This document shows, in pieces, positions 12,562 through 23,978 of a stretch of 64,000 nt of DNA. The notes beneath the pieces are model-generated. The model had not been told where the DNA came from. It ran no database searches and saw nothing but the letters and a program-made list of their open reading frames with translations. Each line of letters starts with the position of its first letter. The stretch's first letter is position 1. Source of the stretch: Cudoniella acicularis (Eukaryota; Ascomycota; Leotiomycetes; Helotiales; Helotiaceae); contig JAAMPI010000006.1 in NCBI GenBank assembly GCA_013054445.1, positions 42,926-106,925 of the forward strand. The letters are read 5' to 3'. Position numbers and translations under genes: made by a program.

Positions 12562-13332
12562 ATGAGTTCGACCACTCCACCTACGGGTGTCCAGCTTCCC
12601 CGATTTGAACGACTGCCCACGGAGATAAGACTGTTAATATGGAGAACGGCAAGACGACAGCAACCACAACGAATAGTGGAGATTTCTTTTGAGAGAACTA
12701 TTGGGCATATTATTTCTTTGATACCAGCTCCAGCCTTGCTAGGAGTGTGCAGAGAATCCCGTGGCGAGCTATACCAGAGCTATTCTAGACTCCCAACAGC
12801 TCCTAGAGCACCTATCATATTTGTCGACTTGGAGAGAGACATGGTTTTTGTTCGGGAGGATAGACAAGGAATATTGGCAAGTCAGAATCTGCTTTTGCGA
12901 AATATATTCGGCACTAGCTTGGTCACAACCGTCTGGGATATGTCTGGCGTCAAGAATTTGGCTCTTGACTATTGGGTGGTGGAAAGAGTTGTCAACGATT
13001 TTGAACCACTTCGACAACTCCGGAACCTCCAAACATTTACTATAATCCTCGCGAGCAATGCCTCGCAAATAAACCAAAATACTACTCCCACACAACACTT
13101 CAGCTACGACGGAAACAGCGTGAACGATCTTACCAATGTCGGATTCCGAAGGGCAGACATCCAGATGGCCGTCCAAGATTTTTGGCGGGTCGGAAATAAT
13201 CCGGGAGCTCTTGCGTTCGCTGTCTGGAATACCGTCGCATTCCAGATCGATGCCGAAGTCAATTTCCAGTTAACAATTGACAACAACTGGAGAGTACCGG
13301 CCCACGACGTGGTTGCATACGGCCCATTCTGA
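12562..13332 (+). CDS. 2EXR domain-containing protein
   Basis: Single-exon gene of 256 residues. The N-terminal part has the 2EXR signature: FERLPTEIRLLIWRTARRQQPQRIVEI, then LLGVCRESRGELYQSYSRLP, then IIFVDLERDMVFV. 2EXR proteins form large families in Leotiomycetes and other Pezizomycotina; their biochemical role is not known. The C-terminal half has repeated short hydrophobic stretches around LRNLQTFTIIL, the part usually read as a strand-turn block in this family. A paralogue lies 1.2 kb downstream on the same strand. Start chosen as the first ATG, with the 2EXR motif beginning about 14 residues later. Confidence 0.85.
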   Translation: MSSTTPPTGVQLPRFERLPTEIRLLIWRTARRQQPQRIVEISFERTIGHIISLIPAPALLGVCRESRGELYQSYSRLPTAPRAPIIFVDLERDMVFVREDRQGILASQNLLLRNIFGTSLVTTVWDMSGVKNLALDYWVVERVVNDFEPLRQLRNLQTFTIILASNASQINQNTTPTQHFSYDGNSVNDLTNVGFRRADIQMAVQDFWRVGNNPGALAFAVWNTVAFQIDAEVNFQLTIDNNWRVPAHDVVAYGPF

Positions 13333-14566
13333 AGGGAAGAGTCTTGGTGGAAGAGAAGGTATTGGTGGAGGAACGAGTTTTAGTGAAGGAACAAACCTAG
13401 TTGGGATAATGTAATTGTATTGAAGTCGTCTGAATGCTGGTTGGCAGCGCCACGAAATAATTAAGAGTCAGGTTTTGGAGTGTCTTCGCTTAGCAAGAGA
13501 CTGAAAGTGCTATTTTTCATGAAGTGTTCAGTGATACGTTCATTCATCCCCCATTTACAATTTTCCTGTTGTGGACGGAAGGAAGGTGCCACCCCATTCG
13601 CGTACTCGTGTTTTGCCCGGGCACTTTTCCAGAACAAAGTTTTTTTTGCATCGAGCACAGAGTGTATCCATTTTCAGCCTCTGTTTGGGACCATGCAAAT
13701 ATTGCAGCTAGTGTCACACTCTTCTCCTGTTACCAAACCTCCTGTTCTCAGTACGACAACAACATTACAACTCCAGGTCGTCCTATTTCGCAGCCCTTAC
13801 TATCACACTCCGAAAGAAAGAAAAAGAATTGCGACCACTGGCACAATTTTTCTCCCGATTTCTGTATGGTATCGTCGATTACTGCTAGCCGACAGATCGC
13901 TCCACACTCACACACTCTCTAGGTCTACAGATACATATTTTCTCATCTCGCCAGAACACATGCTCTCAAAACAATCTCAACTCCTGGCCGGTAGCTGCGC
14001 AAACCTTCTTATCACAAGGAAGAATTGCGAAAACTTATACCATCTTCTCAAATATTATTAGTAGCAGCTGTCGGTTGGGAAGCGCCCAACTATCGACCTT
14101 CCCTTGGGTCTTCGGGCGCCCCTTTTCTCATCTCGCTAAAACGCGTGCGTCCTAGACAACAACTTCGAATATTTGACTGCGCATCCCTCTCTATCAAAAA
14201 GAACAAACTATAACTGTTTGGGTCTTCCAGAATGAAATGCCTATTCCCATTAGGTAGTAAAATGTCTAGATCAGAGGAAATTTCAACAGATAGACGAGAT
14301 TTTCACAACGGCCTTATAGGTATTGCCTACACCCTTTATCTGAACAAAGTCTCGGTTATGTGTAGTAGCGTGACTCGAGGGGTGCATAGGAATAACAGGG
14401 GTGTGTCTCGAGCTTCGAGTGAGTTTTTGTGCAGTAGATATCAAAGTCACTGAGCAAAATTCTCACCCTCAAGCAACCTACCAGATTCGTATTCGCACCA
14501 CCATTAGAAGAAAAAATCCTCTTAATATCCTATAAATCAACAAAAATCAAGAATCCATCAGACAAA
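13333..14566. other. intergenic region between the two 2EXR genes
   Basis: About 1.2 kb. The longest frame here (13480-14061, 193 codons) lacks any recognisable domain and is rich in Ser, Leu and Cys as expected of chance translation. Nothing else found. Confidence 0.55.
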
Positions 14567-15173
14567 ATGGCACAACCCACTGGACTAAATAACGTACCAA
14601 GTGACATTCGAAGAGATATCTGGGGTAGGAATGGCCCCCAAAGTCGGATCATAGAAGTACGACTGGAACGAAAGGCGCAAGCCACTTTCCCGTCCTCCTC
14701 CCTTCTTGGTGTCTCGAGAGAATCTCGCGCCCAATACACAGAAGACTTCTCCCAATTGCTCGTCAATGGAGAGGCTTATGTCAATGTCAAAAAGGACATA
14801 GTGTACATACCAGCTCCACCACTTGTAAGCGTATAGGCACCAAAAGAAATAAAGGTAGCACTAACAACAGAGCCAGGAGCATCCGGGAGCCAGCGCTGTC
14901 GTCTCCGAGGAGCTTTTGTGGAGTGTGGTCGATGCAATGACCAAGTTCGCGTTGGAGAAAGTCAAGCATCTTGCTGTTGATATTGGTCTGTGCTTCAACG
15001 GTGAAGCTGGAGAACCGGTAGACAAGATTGAATTCCTCACGGCATTTTCGTCCCTTCAAACGATCACGCTTGTTGCCAGCAGAATCGCCATGAACCCAAA
15101 CAACCAACTTAGACACACACCACAACCCGGAGAACCTGTTGGAGAGAATTATAGCCTCGTTGAAATCGACTAG
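14567..15173 (+). CDS. 2EXR domain protein, apparently cut short by an in-frame TAG
   Basis: Exons 14567-14824 and 14871-15173 with a 46-nt intron (GTAAGC...CTAACAACAG) give 186 residues ending at TAG 15171-15173. The N-terminus carries 2EXR features: VPSDIRRDIWGRNGPQSRIIEVRLERK, LLGVSRESRAQYTEDFS, VNVKKDIVYIP; exon 2 continues with VKHLAVDIGLCF and FSSLQTITLVASRI. Immediately after the TAG the same frame stays open for 50 more codons to TAA 15324-15326 and reads VLPNGSQAG...PGWNIPEIDMKVKT, which looks like a normal 2EXR C-terminus. So this may be a recently broken copy, or the TAG may be a sequence error; a short intron removing it has no good donor. It is a paralogue of the gene at 12562. 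Confidence 0.65.
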
Positions 15174-15566
15174 GTTCTTCCAAATGGCAGCCAAGCGGGA
15201 CCACCCGCTTCCATGCTTGACGGATGGCTTCGCGTCGCGCAGAGCGACATCCAACGACTTGGCCTTACTGCCCCTGGTTGGAATATCCCAGAGATTGACA
15301 TGAAGGTCAAAACTCGAATTATTTAAAGGATTAATGGAAACAGATATGATTTTCGAAAGGGGGAGTTGGATTGAGAGATTGACCGGGCGGAGCCACTTGT
15401 TCCTTCTGTTACTATGTGATAAGCGGAATGGGGTATCTTAATTTCGAGCAGACAAGCAATGACAAGTATTGCGAACACTCTAATATGAATTCGAATTGTC
15501 CAGCAAGGGGAAACTTGAAGGATTTATGATTTAGCATGAACGGGATTAAACCTACAAGCTCAGTGA

Positions 15567-18023
15567 CTACCGTTTCTTGTTAAACTTCCCTTTCGGCAAT
15601 TTCGAAGCAGGCTTACCACCCTTCACTTTCTTCTTTCCCTTTCCCTTTGCTTTCTCTAAAGCTCCCTTGCCATCCCTTTCCGCCCTTCCTTTTTTCCATA
15701 CCTTTCCCTCACTCCTCATATCCCTATCATCTAACTTCTTCTTGTCCTTATTACTCAACTTGCCCCCTTTCTTCTTTAACACGCTCTCTGTTCCATTCAG
15801 CTCAGCGCGGCCAATTTTCTTGGCAGCTTTCTTATCCCGCTCGGACTCAAACCAAGTCCTCTTCGGCCGGCTATTTATCTCATCCTCATGAACAATCATA
15901 TTTTCGCCCTTTTTGACTTGCATCTCGACTTGAGCAAGCTGTTTGTCTTCTTTCTCCTCCTGCAAGATCTCTTCAATTTTGTCTTGCATTTCTTCTACTT
16001 TCTCCGCCCAAGTGTCTGCCTCTGACGCTTCGACGACTCGACTCACAATCTTTGCGCCTTGCGCTCTTCCGCTCTTCACAGCGGCTTTAACTATCTTGCG
16101 ATCTGGTTCTGCTGCCAAAGTGCATGCACGACCCGTTCGGCCAGCGCGCGCTGTTCGACCAACTCTGTGGAGGTAGATTTCATGTGACTGTGGGGCTTCG
16201 TAATTGATTACCGTATCAACGCCTTTGATATCGAGACCTCGAGATGCCAAATCAGTGGCGAGTAGGAACGAAGCCTTACCATCTCTGAAGACCTCAACAC
16301 TTGTGATACGCTGTAGAGCTATTAGCAAATATCCAAAAGCACACATCAATCAAAGTTTCCACTTACTTGCTCTTGGCTCATGCTACCATGTAACTCGGTA
16401 GCCTTGAGACCTGAAAGTCCAAAAATGACACGCGCTCTATGAGCCTCCTTTTTCTGGCGAAAGAACACAATCACACGGTCCGTATAGACATTTGAACAGA
16501 GGTAGAGCAGATAGCCCATCCGTTTCGTTTCTCGGCCTGGACGGAGACGGATAAATTCTTGCACCAAAGTACCCACAGTCTGCTTCTGGGCATCAACAAG
16601 TAGTCTAACAGGTCGATTCAGGCCCACTCGAATGAGATTATCAACAGAAGAGGTCATTGTGGCCGAAAACAGCATGGTCTGTCTCGACTTGGGTATCGTT
16701 GTCAAGATTTCGTTGAGCTCGTCTGCGAATCCAGCCTCAAGCATGCGGTCAGCCTCGTCAAGGACTAGAATCTCGAGCGTGTCTACAGTGAAGCTAGGCG
16801 AATTGCGCATATGATCAATAAATCGACCGGGTGTGGCAATTATAACGTCCGGACGTAGCCGCAGCTCTGCCTCTTGAACTTTGAGACTAAGACCTCCCAC
16901 TGCTAGACAGAACTTGATATCGGTATGACTAGCAAGTTTGGTTGCAACAGCGTGGCATTGAATTGCCAGCTCGCGAGTAGGCATGAGAATGACAACTCTG
17001 CTGGTCGGTACCTTTTTGGGTCGGTACAAGAGTCGCTCAAGGACTGGGACGATGAAAGCTGCGGTCTTTCCAGATCCTGTCACGGCTCCACCGACCACAT
17101 CCTTTCCAAGCAATGCCACTGGTATTGTTTTGGCCTGGATAGGAGTTGGCTGAGTAAAACCTACAGCAGCAAGCCCTCTGAGAATTGGTCTTGACAGTGA
17201 CATGCCTTGAAATGACTGTAATGGAAGCTGCTTGGCCCCTTTCTTTGGTTTTTCTTCCGGTGCGAAAAATGCCTCCCGGCGAGCCGCTTCCTCGGGATCT
17301 TCATCAAAATCATTCTCATCTGACGAGCCTTCTGAAGCCATATCGTCTGGGTGCGGAGCTGGACTTGCAATAGACTCATCATCAGACTCATTTTGATCAT
17401 CCTCATCCTCTATAGCAGCTTCCGCGGTTTCTTGCTCATCATCAGACTCTTCATCTTCAGATCCAGCGCCCATTCCAAAACCATCTTCCGCCATGAACTC
17501 GTCACCGGAGTTTTCAAGATTCAATTCTTCCATATCCCCTCGTTCGCTGCTGGCGGGACTGACGGCTGCATCCTCCTCTACCTCCTCTGGATCTGTAATT
17601 TGGGTTCTATTCGTCTTCGCCCTCCTTCGTGCAATTATATCGTCGATATCAACAGCCCTTTTGTCCCCTCCATGACCATTTAGACCCTTTTTTTGCACTG
17701 TCGAATCCCCAGCCCTCGAATTCCTCCAAGGCTCCTTCTCCGTCTTCCAAAGCAAATTCGAAATCCGAGTCCATTGCTCCATCATCGTCCTCCTTTGCAC
17801 CCCATATACCCTCGCTCACATCTTCAGCTTCCTCTGGCTCTTCCTTCTTCTTTGATTTCTTGCTCCTCTTGGATTCAACGGCTTCGTCGCCCCGTTTTCG
17901 CTTTTTGTTTGAGGGTGGTGGGGAGGCTGCGACCTCTTCCAAGTTTTGTTCGAGATCACCTTCATTGTCGGAAATGGTGAAAATGAAGTCCGCATCTTCT
18001 GGCGACATTGATGATGGTGCCAT
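15567..18023 (-). CDS. drs1: DRS1-type DEAD-box RNA helicase, with one apparent homopolymer frameshift
   Basis: Exons 18023-16367 and 16310-15567 flank a 56-nt GT-AG intron (GTAAGT...CTACAG). With one base dropped, the product is 799 residues. Order: acidic, low-complexity N-terminus; Q-motif region [20 protein letters not shown]; motif [26 protein letters not shown] box [13 protein letters not shown]; helicase C domain with [20 protein letters not shown] and [10 protein letters not shown]; then a Lys-rich tail ([13 protein letters not shown]). DRS1 is a nucleolar helicase needed for 60S ribosomal subunit assembly in yeast and is essential there. The frame breaks in a T7/A7 run at 17688-17694: GFDSAKKG continues as [21 protein letters not shown] only if one A is removed. 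A 28-nt GT-AG alternative is too short to be credible. Confidence 0.9.
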
Positions 18024-19028
18024 ATTGTGGACTCTTGGGATTTTCTGATCGACACCTTATTTTTCCTGCTCCCAACTTTTTTCTCGTTTGCATTGGTGAT
18101 AGGCGGCGAAAGGCGGCAGAATACACCAAATAGGAATAACCGATTTCTGAGGGCGGGCCGTATTTCGGGCCGGGAGTCCCGAACTGCAACCGCAAAATTT
18201 CCCGTCACAATTTTACCTTGGTGGGGAACCCAAAAGAATACCCACTTCCTGAATTCACCTAGACACAACGCATTTCAAGCTAATAGATAGAAGTCATTTA
18301 GAAAATTGGTAAGTTCTAGAGGATTTCGCGGGAGGCAATTGATGAGATATTAAGACGTAGCAAATTTAGTGTAAGTTTGTAAGATCTTAATTACGATGTT
18401 ACTTCTACCCAAATGGCCAAGAGTTACAGGCTGAAGAAAATCAAATCTAGCAAAGCTGTGAAAGGTCATCAAGGATGCACTCAATTCCGGTCAAAAGCTC
18501 GGCTTCATTTTGCCATGCACATAGGTACTGATCAATTAGCATGATTTGCTGCTATCCGTTTCGCTCATTAACAAGTCTCACAAGGAAGGCAGTATTGTTT
18601 TTATATGTTTTATTGCATCTAAAGGCTTTTAACACACATTCCGCTTCGTTGCTATTTTTCTTGAGAAGAAATTAAACTACTCAATTTCTCCATTCATGCC
18701 AAGGTCAGCATATTTATCCACTCCCTGGAAAGCAGATAAGATCAATTGCATATGCACACTAGCAACCATTGAAAAGAGAGAAAAGACAAGTAATGGAGGT
18801 TCCTGGAGAAAAGAGACCCTTGTATATGTGGTGACAGTTCCTGCAGAACGAAGATTCCTTTCCTCCTGAAACGGATTCTCAAATGCAGGGATCAAACCAT
18901 CCCAGTGCTCATTCACTGTTTCAATGCAGATCGTGAATAAAAACCAGGGATATGGGTCGCTCTGAAAAACCTTTGTGATTAAACCGCAAGGTAAGTAGGC
19001 CACGCAGTGGTAGATGTGTGTTCAGCGC
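18024..19028. other. intergenic region upstream of DRS1
   Basis: About 1 kb between the DRS1 start and the stop of the GNAT gene, same strand. A 108-codon minus frame (18677-19003) has no recognisable feature and no coding bias I can support. Nothing else seen. Confidence 0.55.
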
Positions 19029-22000
19029 TTAAACATAGGCATCAAACTCTCCATCCTGGGCAGCCTGAGCGCGAAAGATGACGAGATCAAGAAAAGTTGC
19101 TGGTCCTTGATTGGGGCAGCTTCTTGCTACAGATGGCAGCCGTGTCTCTTCTGAAAAGAGGAATTTGTTTTGCAAGAATCTCTTGACCCATGGGAGGTTG
19201 GGATCGTTGTCCTTGAACACTGGTAGGTGAAACGTTAACTGGTGCCATGAGCCTGCTCCACCACTCTCGTGAACGGGATCATCTTCTGGATTAAGCCATG
19301 GACAAGCATTTTGAAATGCATAGCCAGAGTTGAGATTGTGAACGAGTCGGTCGAGCAGATTGCGGCCGACGCCTTTACGCTTGTATTCAGGATGAATATA
19401 GAGCATAAGATTGAGAGTCGTCCGAGAACGTCCGTTTCGTCCACCTGATATTCCATAGTTATAAGTTTCCGCCGTTGCAAAGCCAATCACAGTCTCATAT
19501 TTTGGCATCGCGTCCTTCTTAAATCGTGCTGGGCGGCCTTGCACATCGAGCAATGTTGGCACTTTGCCTCGTACTGCAACTATGAAAGGGTGCTTTTCAT
19601 TTCGTGCGTTTTCAATCATGTATTCAATATCTTCCTGAGAAATGGCAGCTTGATCTTCTGGAATGAAAGTAGTTGTGACATGTTGATTGTAAATGGTCGC
19701 GACACCAGATGCGTCTTCCTTGGTGGCTGGGCGAAGGTAGACATCGATTTTCGGAGCAAAAGGATCTGGACCGGGTTCGAAGGCTGCCAGCTCTTGGTGC
19801 TGTCCCTCATGGATGATTTGCATCTGTTTTGATGATTTCTTGCGCTTCTCAAGGTTTCGTACAAATGTGGTCGATGCAGTCGAGGCCGTTTGGTTAAGTC
19901 TTCTATCTTCATCCTCTGAATTCTTAATATCTGCGATATGTTAGATTTAACGGGTTAATGTAAGAACAGTTGGAGATAAAAATACCTGGTATTGTCTCAC
20001 CATGGTCAAATGGGTGTTGAAATCCGCCATTCATCACTTGCAACCCATTGACAAAACCTTGAGAGCGTGTCTCAATTGCAAATTCTGGTCCGCTCGGGGT
20101 ATCCTCAATGTGCAGCCATTCATTGATGAGATCTCGCATATAACTGGTATTATGAGCTGTTCGCTCTTCCCAGTCGCATGGCGCCGGAAGCCAAGATCCA
20201 TCCCAATCAAGCAATTCTTCGGCCGCAGGTTTTCCCTGGGTCCAAAGAACACCCGCCTTGTGCTGTGGCTCCATTGACTGAGTTTCGTTTCGCTGAGTGA
20301 CATTTGGTTGAACCGTCTCCGGCTGGAATTGCCCAAGCTGGTTCTCCTTCGATTCTTCGCCAACTCCAGCATCACTGACTCTAGCGTCAAAGCTGTTGGA
20401 CATGTCACGTCGGCGAAAACCAGAATTTATGGCCAAAGCATTCTCGGTGAGTGCATCGCCTTTAGGGATGTGCTGTTGAGCCTTCAAATCCGCCATCATC
20501 AGCTCGTGAACAACCTTCGCGTCATTCACCAGCTGAACGTCCCATCCATGGGAAGAACTTACAACTCTCGAAGTCTTCTCCTCTGCGACGACCACATGGT
20601 TGGAGGGCTGATGATTACTAGAAGGGCTAGAGTAGGAGTGGGGATTCGTCTTGGTTAAAGGATTGACGTTCTCTTGGCCATTGTAAACCTTTGGAGCAGT
20701 AGAAACATCTGTTGTAGCGTCTCTCTTTGACTCGAGCACCACTTTCTGCTGACAATTTTCAACCTTTGGCTTCTTTGGCCGAGATGCCGTCCCATTCTTC
20801 TGAATTTCGACATTGATCGCATTTCTCATAATATGCGTATTGGCGCTGGATGGTAGGTTGTTTGACGTGGCTGCGGCTTTTTGCTTTACATCTTCGACTT
20901 TAAGAGGGTTAACGGTCACATTAGCAGTGGCTAGTAGATTCCGTGGTACGAATGACACTTCTTGCTTCGAGCCTTTACCCTTGGTTGTGTAGATCTTTGC
21001 ATTGACTAGTGGTGCATTTTTCCTCTGATCCAAGTAAGATTGGAAATTAGAGTCGCTGTTCTTGTTGAGAGAGAAGACCGGGTGCGTAAAGGCGTTTACC
21101 TGCATTGTCTTCGCCGCTGCTTCACGAGCTGCTCGTTGGACTGCCGTGATGGCCTTAGCCTGTTCGAACCAGTCGTCGTTGTTCATCTCTGGCTTCGATT
21201 GAGCGCTTTCGGAACGAACTGGGGCATTCTTGGATTTAGGAGTGTGTGGTCGGCTTTGGACCGCAGAGGTGGTATGGGTGATTTGCGGAAGGGCATTGCC
21301 GACTTTTGCGGTGCTGTTTGAATGAATACTGACACCGCACATTTCACCGTTGTTGCTCAAAGGGGAAGTAGGATTTGTTGCAAATTCAGCCTTCTTTGGC
21401 ATGGCGGCTGCTAAGTGGCCAAGCCGAGGAGCTCGAATCTGCTTTTGGTCAACTTGCATAATGGGAGGAAGTTGAGACGGGATCTTGTTCTCTGTAATGG
21501 TGACTGATTGTGAAGTCTTCTTCTCAATCTTGAGGCCTCGAAGGTGCGGGAATACATAAGGTTGTACTTCATCGCTAGCAGCCACGGGCTTCAAAATGCT
21601 CTTCTCCCCGGAATTGTGGGTAAGGACGCGAAGCATCACCTTTGAATCAGCCACGTCGCTGGATACGGACTGCGGAGTATTCTTCTCAGTCTTGAAGCCT
21701 CGGAGGTGCGATGGCACATAAGTTTGTTCTTCATTGCTAGTAGACATAGACTTCGAACTGCTCTTCTCCTCGGGATTGTGAGTACGGAAGTGAGGCATCG
21801 CCTTTGAAGCAGCCATGCTGCTGGATACAGGCTTTTCCTCAGATGATCGGCCTCGAAGGTGCGGCAGCACATAAGGCTTGTCATTTTTGGCAGTCAGGTT
21901 TTGCGATATGCTCATCTCCTCGGAATTGTGGTTATGGACGCGAGGCACCACCTTTGATTCAGCCGTGTCGCTGGATATGGATTGCGGAGTATTCTTCTCG

Positions 22001-22752
22001 TCGGATTTGCGGCCTCGAAGATGAGGAAGGACATAAGGCTCGTCATGTTTGACAGTCACGTTTTGCGACATGCTTGTCTCCTCAGTCTCAAGACCATAAA
22101 TTTGTGGCATAACTTTCGATTCAGCCATGTCACTCGCAACAAATGTTGGTTTGGGTTCTCCGATTTGAGAAGAAAATGATTGTGGCTCTGTTGGAAGAAA
22201 AGTTGGGCTTTGCTGAGGGCTTGCAACACGGGCTGGGAAAGGAACAAAGACCTCAGCTTTGGGATTCAGAGATATTTGAGATGAAGAGGTGCTGCGTGTT
22301 GATGTGACGGATGCGTTGTGCTTTGGCTCTAGACCGCGCAGATGGGGAGGAACGTAGCCAGGCATGTGTGGAAGTAGTATGCGCGCGTCCTTTGGCTTCG
22401 TTGATTCGGTCGCGACAGCTGCAACCCGTGGTTGTGATTCTAGTCGAGTCTTGTTAGCAAGATTTTGCGGCGGTTGCTATTGTGACTTACGGGCTGTTCG
22501 GTTTGTTGGAGAAGCGGTTGCCCAGTACGATGCTTTAAGACCTTCTGGGTTTGGCTTGAGTGGCAATGCGGGGGAGGCATCAGGAGAGTTTGGAGGCGTC
22601 AGACGCTCATTCTTGACTTCCTTCAGCAGACCGGCCTTGCGCTTCTCCTCGGGAGTGGCCCAAATTGAATTCACTAAGGTGCCTTTACCCATGGCAACGA
22701 TCTTTTCGACAGTAAACAAGAGTTTTCTTGCTTCTTCAGGCAGGTCTGGCAT
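19029..22752 (-). CDS. GNAT-family N-acetyltransferase with N-terminal tandem PHLRG repeats
   Basis: Three exons (22752-22491, 22439-19986, 19930-19029) give 1205 residues; introns of 51 nt (GTAAGT...CGACTAG) and 55 nt (GTATTT...CGCAG). The first ATG is at 22752 (MPDLPEEARKLLFTVEKIVA). Residue 116 starts YVPPHLRG; similar motifs start near 223, 277, 328 and 382 (YVLPHLRG twice, YVPSHLRG, YVFPHLRG), four of them in repeats of about 51-54 residues rich in Ser, Glu and Lys. Then a coiled, basic region (DWFEQAKAITAVQRAAREAAAK), a WDGSWLPAPCDWEER block, and a C-terminal GNAT domain with acetyl-CoA loop KRKGVGRNLLDRLV after NLMLYIHPEY. The YVPPHLR form resembles the YIPPHLR motif by which human DDX3 is reported to bind eIF4E; a link to translation is inference. 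Substrate unknown. Confidence 0.8.
21465..22060 (-). repeat. tandem protein-coding repeat (PHLRG units)
   Basis: Four consecutive units of about 51-54 codons inside the GNAT gene, each ending in PYVxPHLRG or a close variant and preceded by a Ser/Glu/Lys-rich spacer containing ESKV.P or DSKVM. The DNA units are recognisably similar (for example repeated GGCCTCGAAGGTG and GAAGATGAGG-type strings on the plus strand) but diverged. Confidence 0.75.
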
Positions 22753-23978
22753 TGCGGCGCTGTCGCCAGTTAGTTGAGTCAATGAATAACATGAGGGCGG
22801 GGGGAAGGGGGTTGGTACTAATTGGGATGTTGAGAAACATAATTCTCGTCAGGAGGAGGGGAGTAACCGGACCGATAGCGGTATTTTCGAGTTTGTTGTT
22901 GGTGCTGGGCAAAGGTTGCCATATTGCGATACGCGAGAGATGTAGACACGATTGGAAGATACAGGAAGTGTTGAGAAATAAGTGTTGCGATGTAAGACAG
23001 CTGTATGTGGAGAATCTTGATGAAGGGAGTTCGCGATGTGGAAGAAAGATGTCGACAAAGACTCACAATAGAATGGAGGGGACCCACAATAGCAGAAACG
23101 ATCTGATATTGTTTCGGCCAACCAAATGTCGAGGCGGAACCCAAAGGTGAGGTGGAGCAGTGAATGCAATCAAAGGTGAGATCGAGGTGGCTGGGGAAGA
23201 ATTAACCTTGGTCTGACAGGTTTAAAGCCGAGTCCAAAGGAACCGAATTCACTGTTCTATGATTTTGAGTAGGTGGGTAAGAAGCTTGAACGTGTGCACG
23301 AGGTAGAAGACGAGGAGTACTTTGGGAGGGAAGTCAACGCGTGCCTTCCAGAAATGGTAAACACACTCGGCTCGGTTTTCCTACCTAGGTACGCAGGTGA
23401 AGACCAAGCAGAGCAACTCACATATGGTATGATCTATCTTTACTTCGAAAAATGTGCTCGAATGCTTTCCTAGCTTTCCGTTTAACAAACCCGGGTGATT
23501 TCGCTCCTGTGATGTATTATTAAGACTGCCTATGTGCTTAGATTGAACGGGTAGTCTAGCACGCAGCAATCCTGTTCCAAGCTTCTTAGGCAGTGTTAAA
23601 AATGCCTTACAATACTAAAGTCACTTAACTTTATTGAGCGGAAAGTTAAGAGGGTATACCTAGTCTGTAATGTGAAAGTGCATTGTTTATTGCGATGTTT
23701 GTGACGCTTTCCTACTATGAGTATAATTGGCCTTTAACATCTCCTGGCACAGGAAAAACCGAACCGAGTAGAACGGATGAACACCTCAAGGTTATGGCGA
23801 CTCGAAGTTCTTTTGGTCCCTAATTGCTGTTGTATAGCAGGCACATAACCACATGGGAGGTGTTCATCTCAAGGACTTCTTGAAATTCCAGATCACGTGA
23901 TCGTATTAATGGGCTTGCCCAAAGCATCGCTTTGCCAGACGAGATTTCAAGCAACACCAATTTTGAAGCACCGACAAG
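22753..23978. other. divergent promoter region between the GNAT gene and ARL2
   Basis: About 1.2 kb between two genes pointing away from each other. Contains CCTAGGTA at 23384-23391 and a 12-bp palindrome with CACGTG at 23891-23902. Overlapping short frames on both strands (22818-23169) have no recognisable features. Confidence 0.6.
23891..23902. promoter_or_regulatory. palindromic E-box GATCACGTGATC upstream of ARL2
   Basis: A perfect 12-bp palindrome centred on CACGTG, 77 bp before the ARL2 ATG. It fits Cbf1-type RTCACRTG on both strands. Binding is inferred. Confidence 0.45.

Noticed and set aside
13480..14061. 193-codon plus-strand frame between the two 2EXR genes
   Set aside because: No domain, no homologue-like blocks, Ser/Leu/Cys-rich and overlapped by another open frame; looks like chance.
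15138..15173. 36-nt intron removing the TAG in the second 2EXR gene
   Set aside because: Donor GTTGGA is poor, length is below the usual minimum and no branch site is present.
15577..15916. Open frames on the plus strand over the DRS1 tail
   Set aside because: Antisense shadow of Lys-rich coding DNA.
17660..17700. 28-nt GT-AG intron to explain the DRS1 frame change
   Set aside because: Too short to splice in filamentous fungi and it would remove a conserved-looking segment.
18677..19003. 108-codon minus frame downstream of the GNAT gene
   Set aside because: Not joined in phase with either neighbour and shows no recognisable feature.
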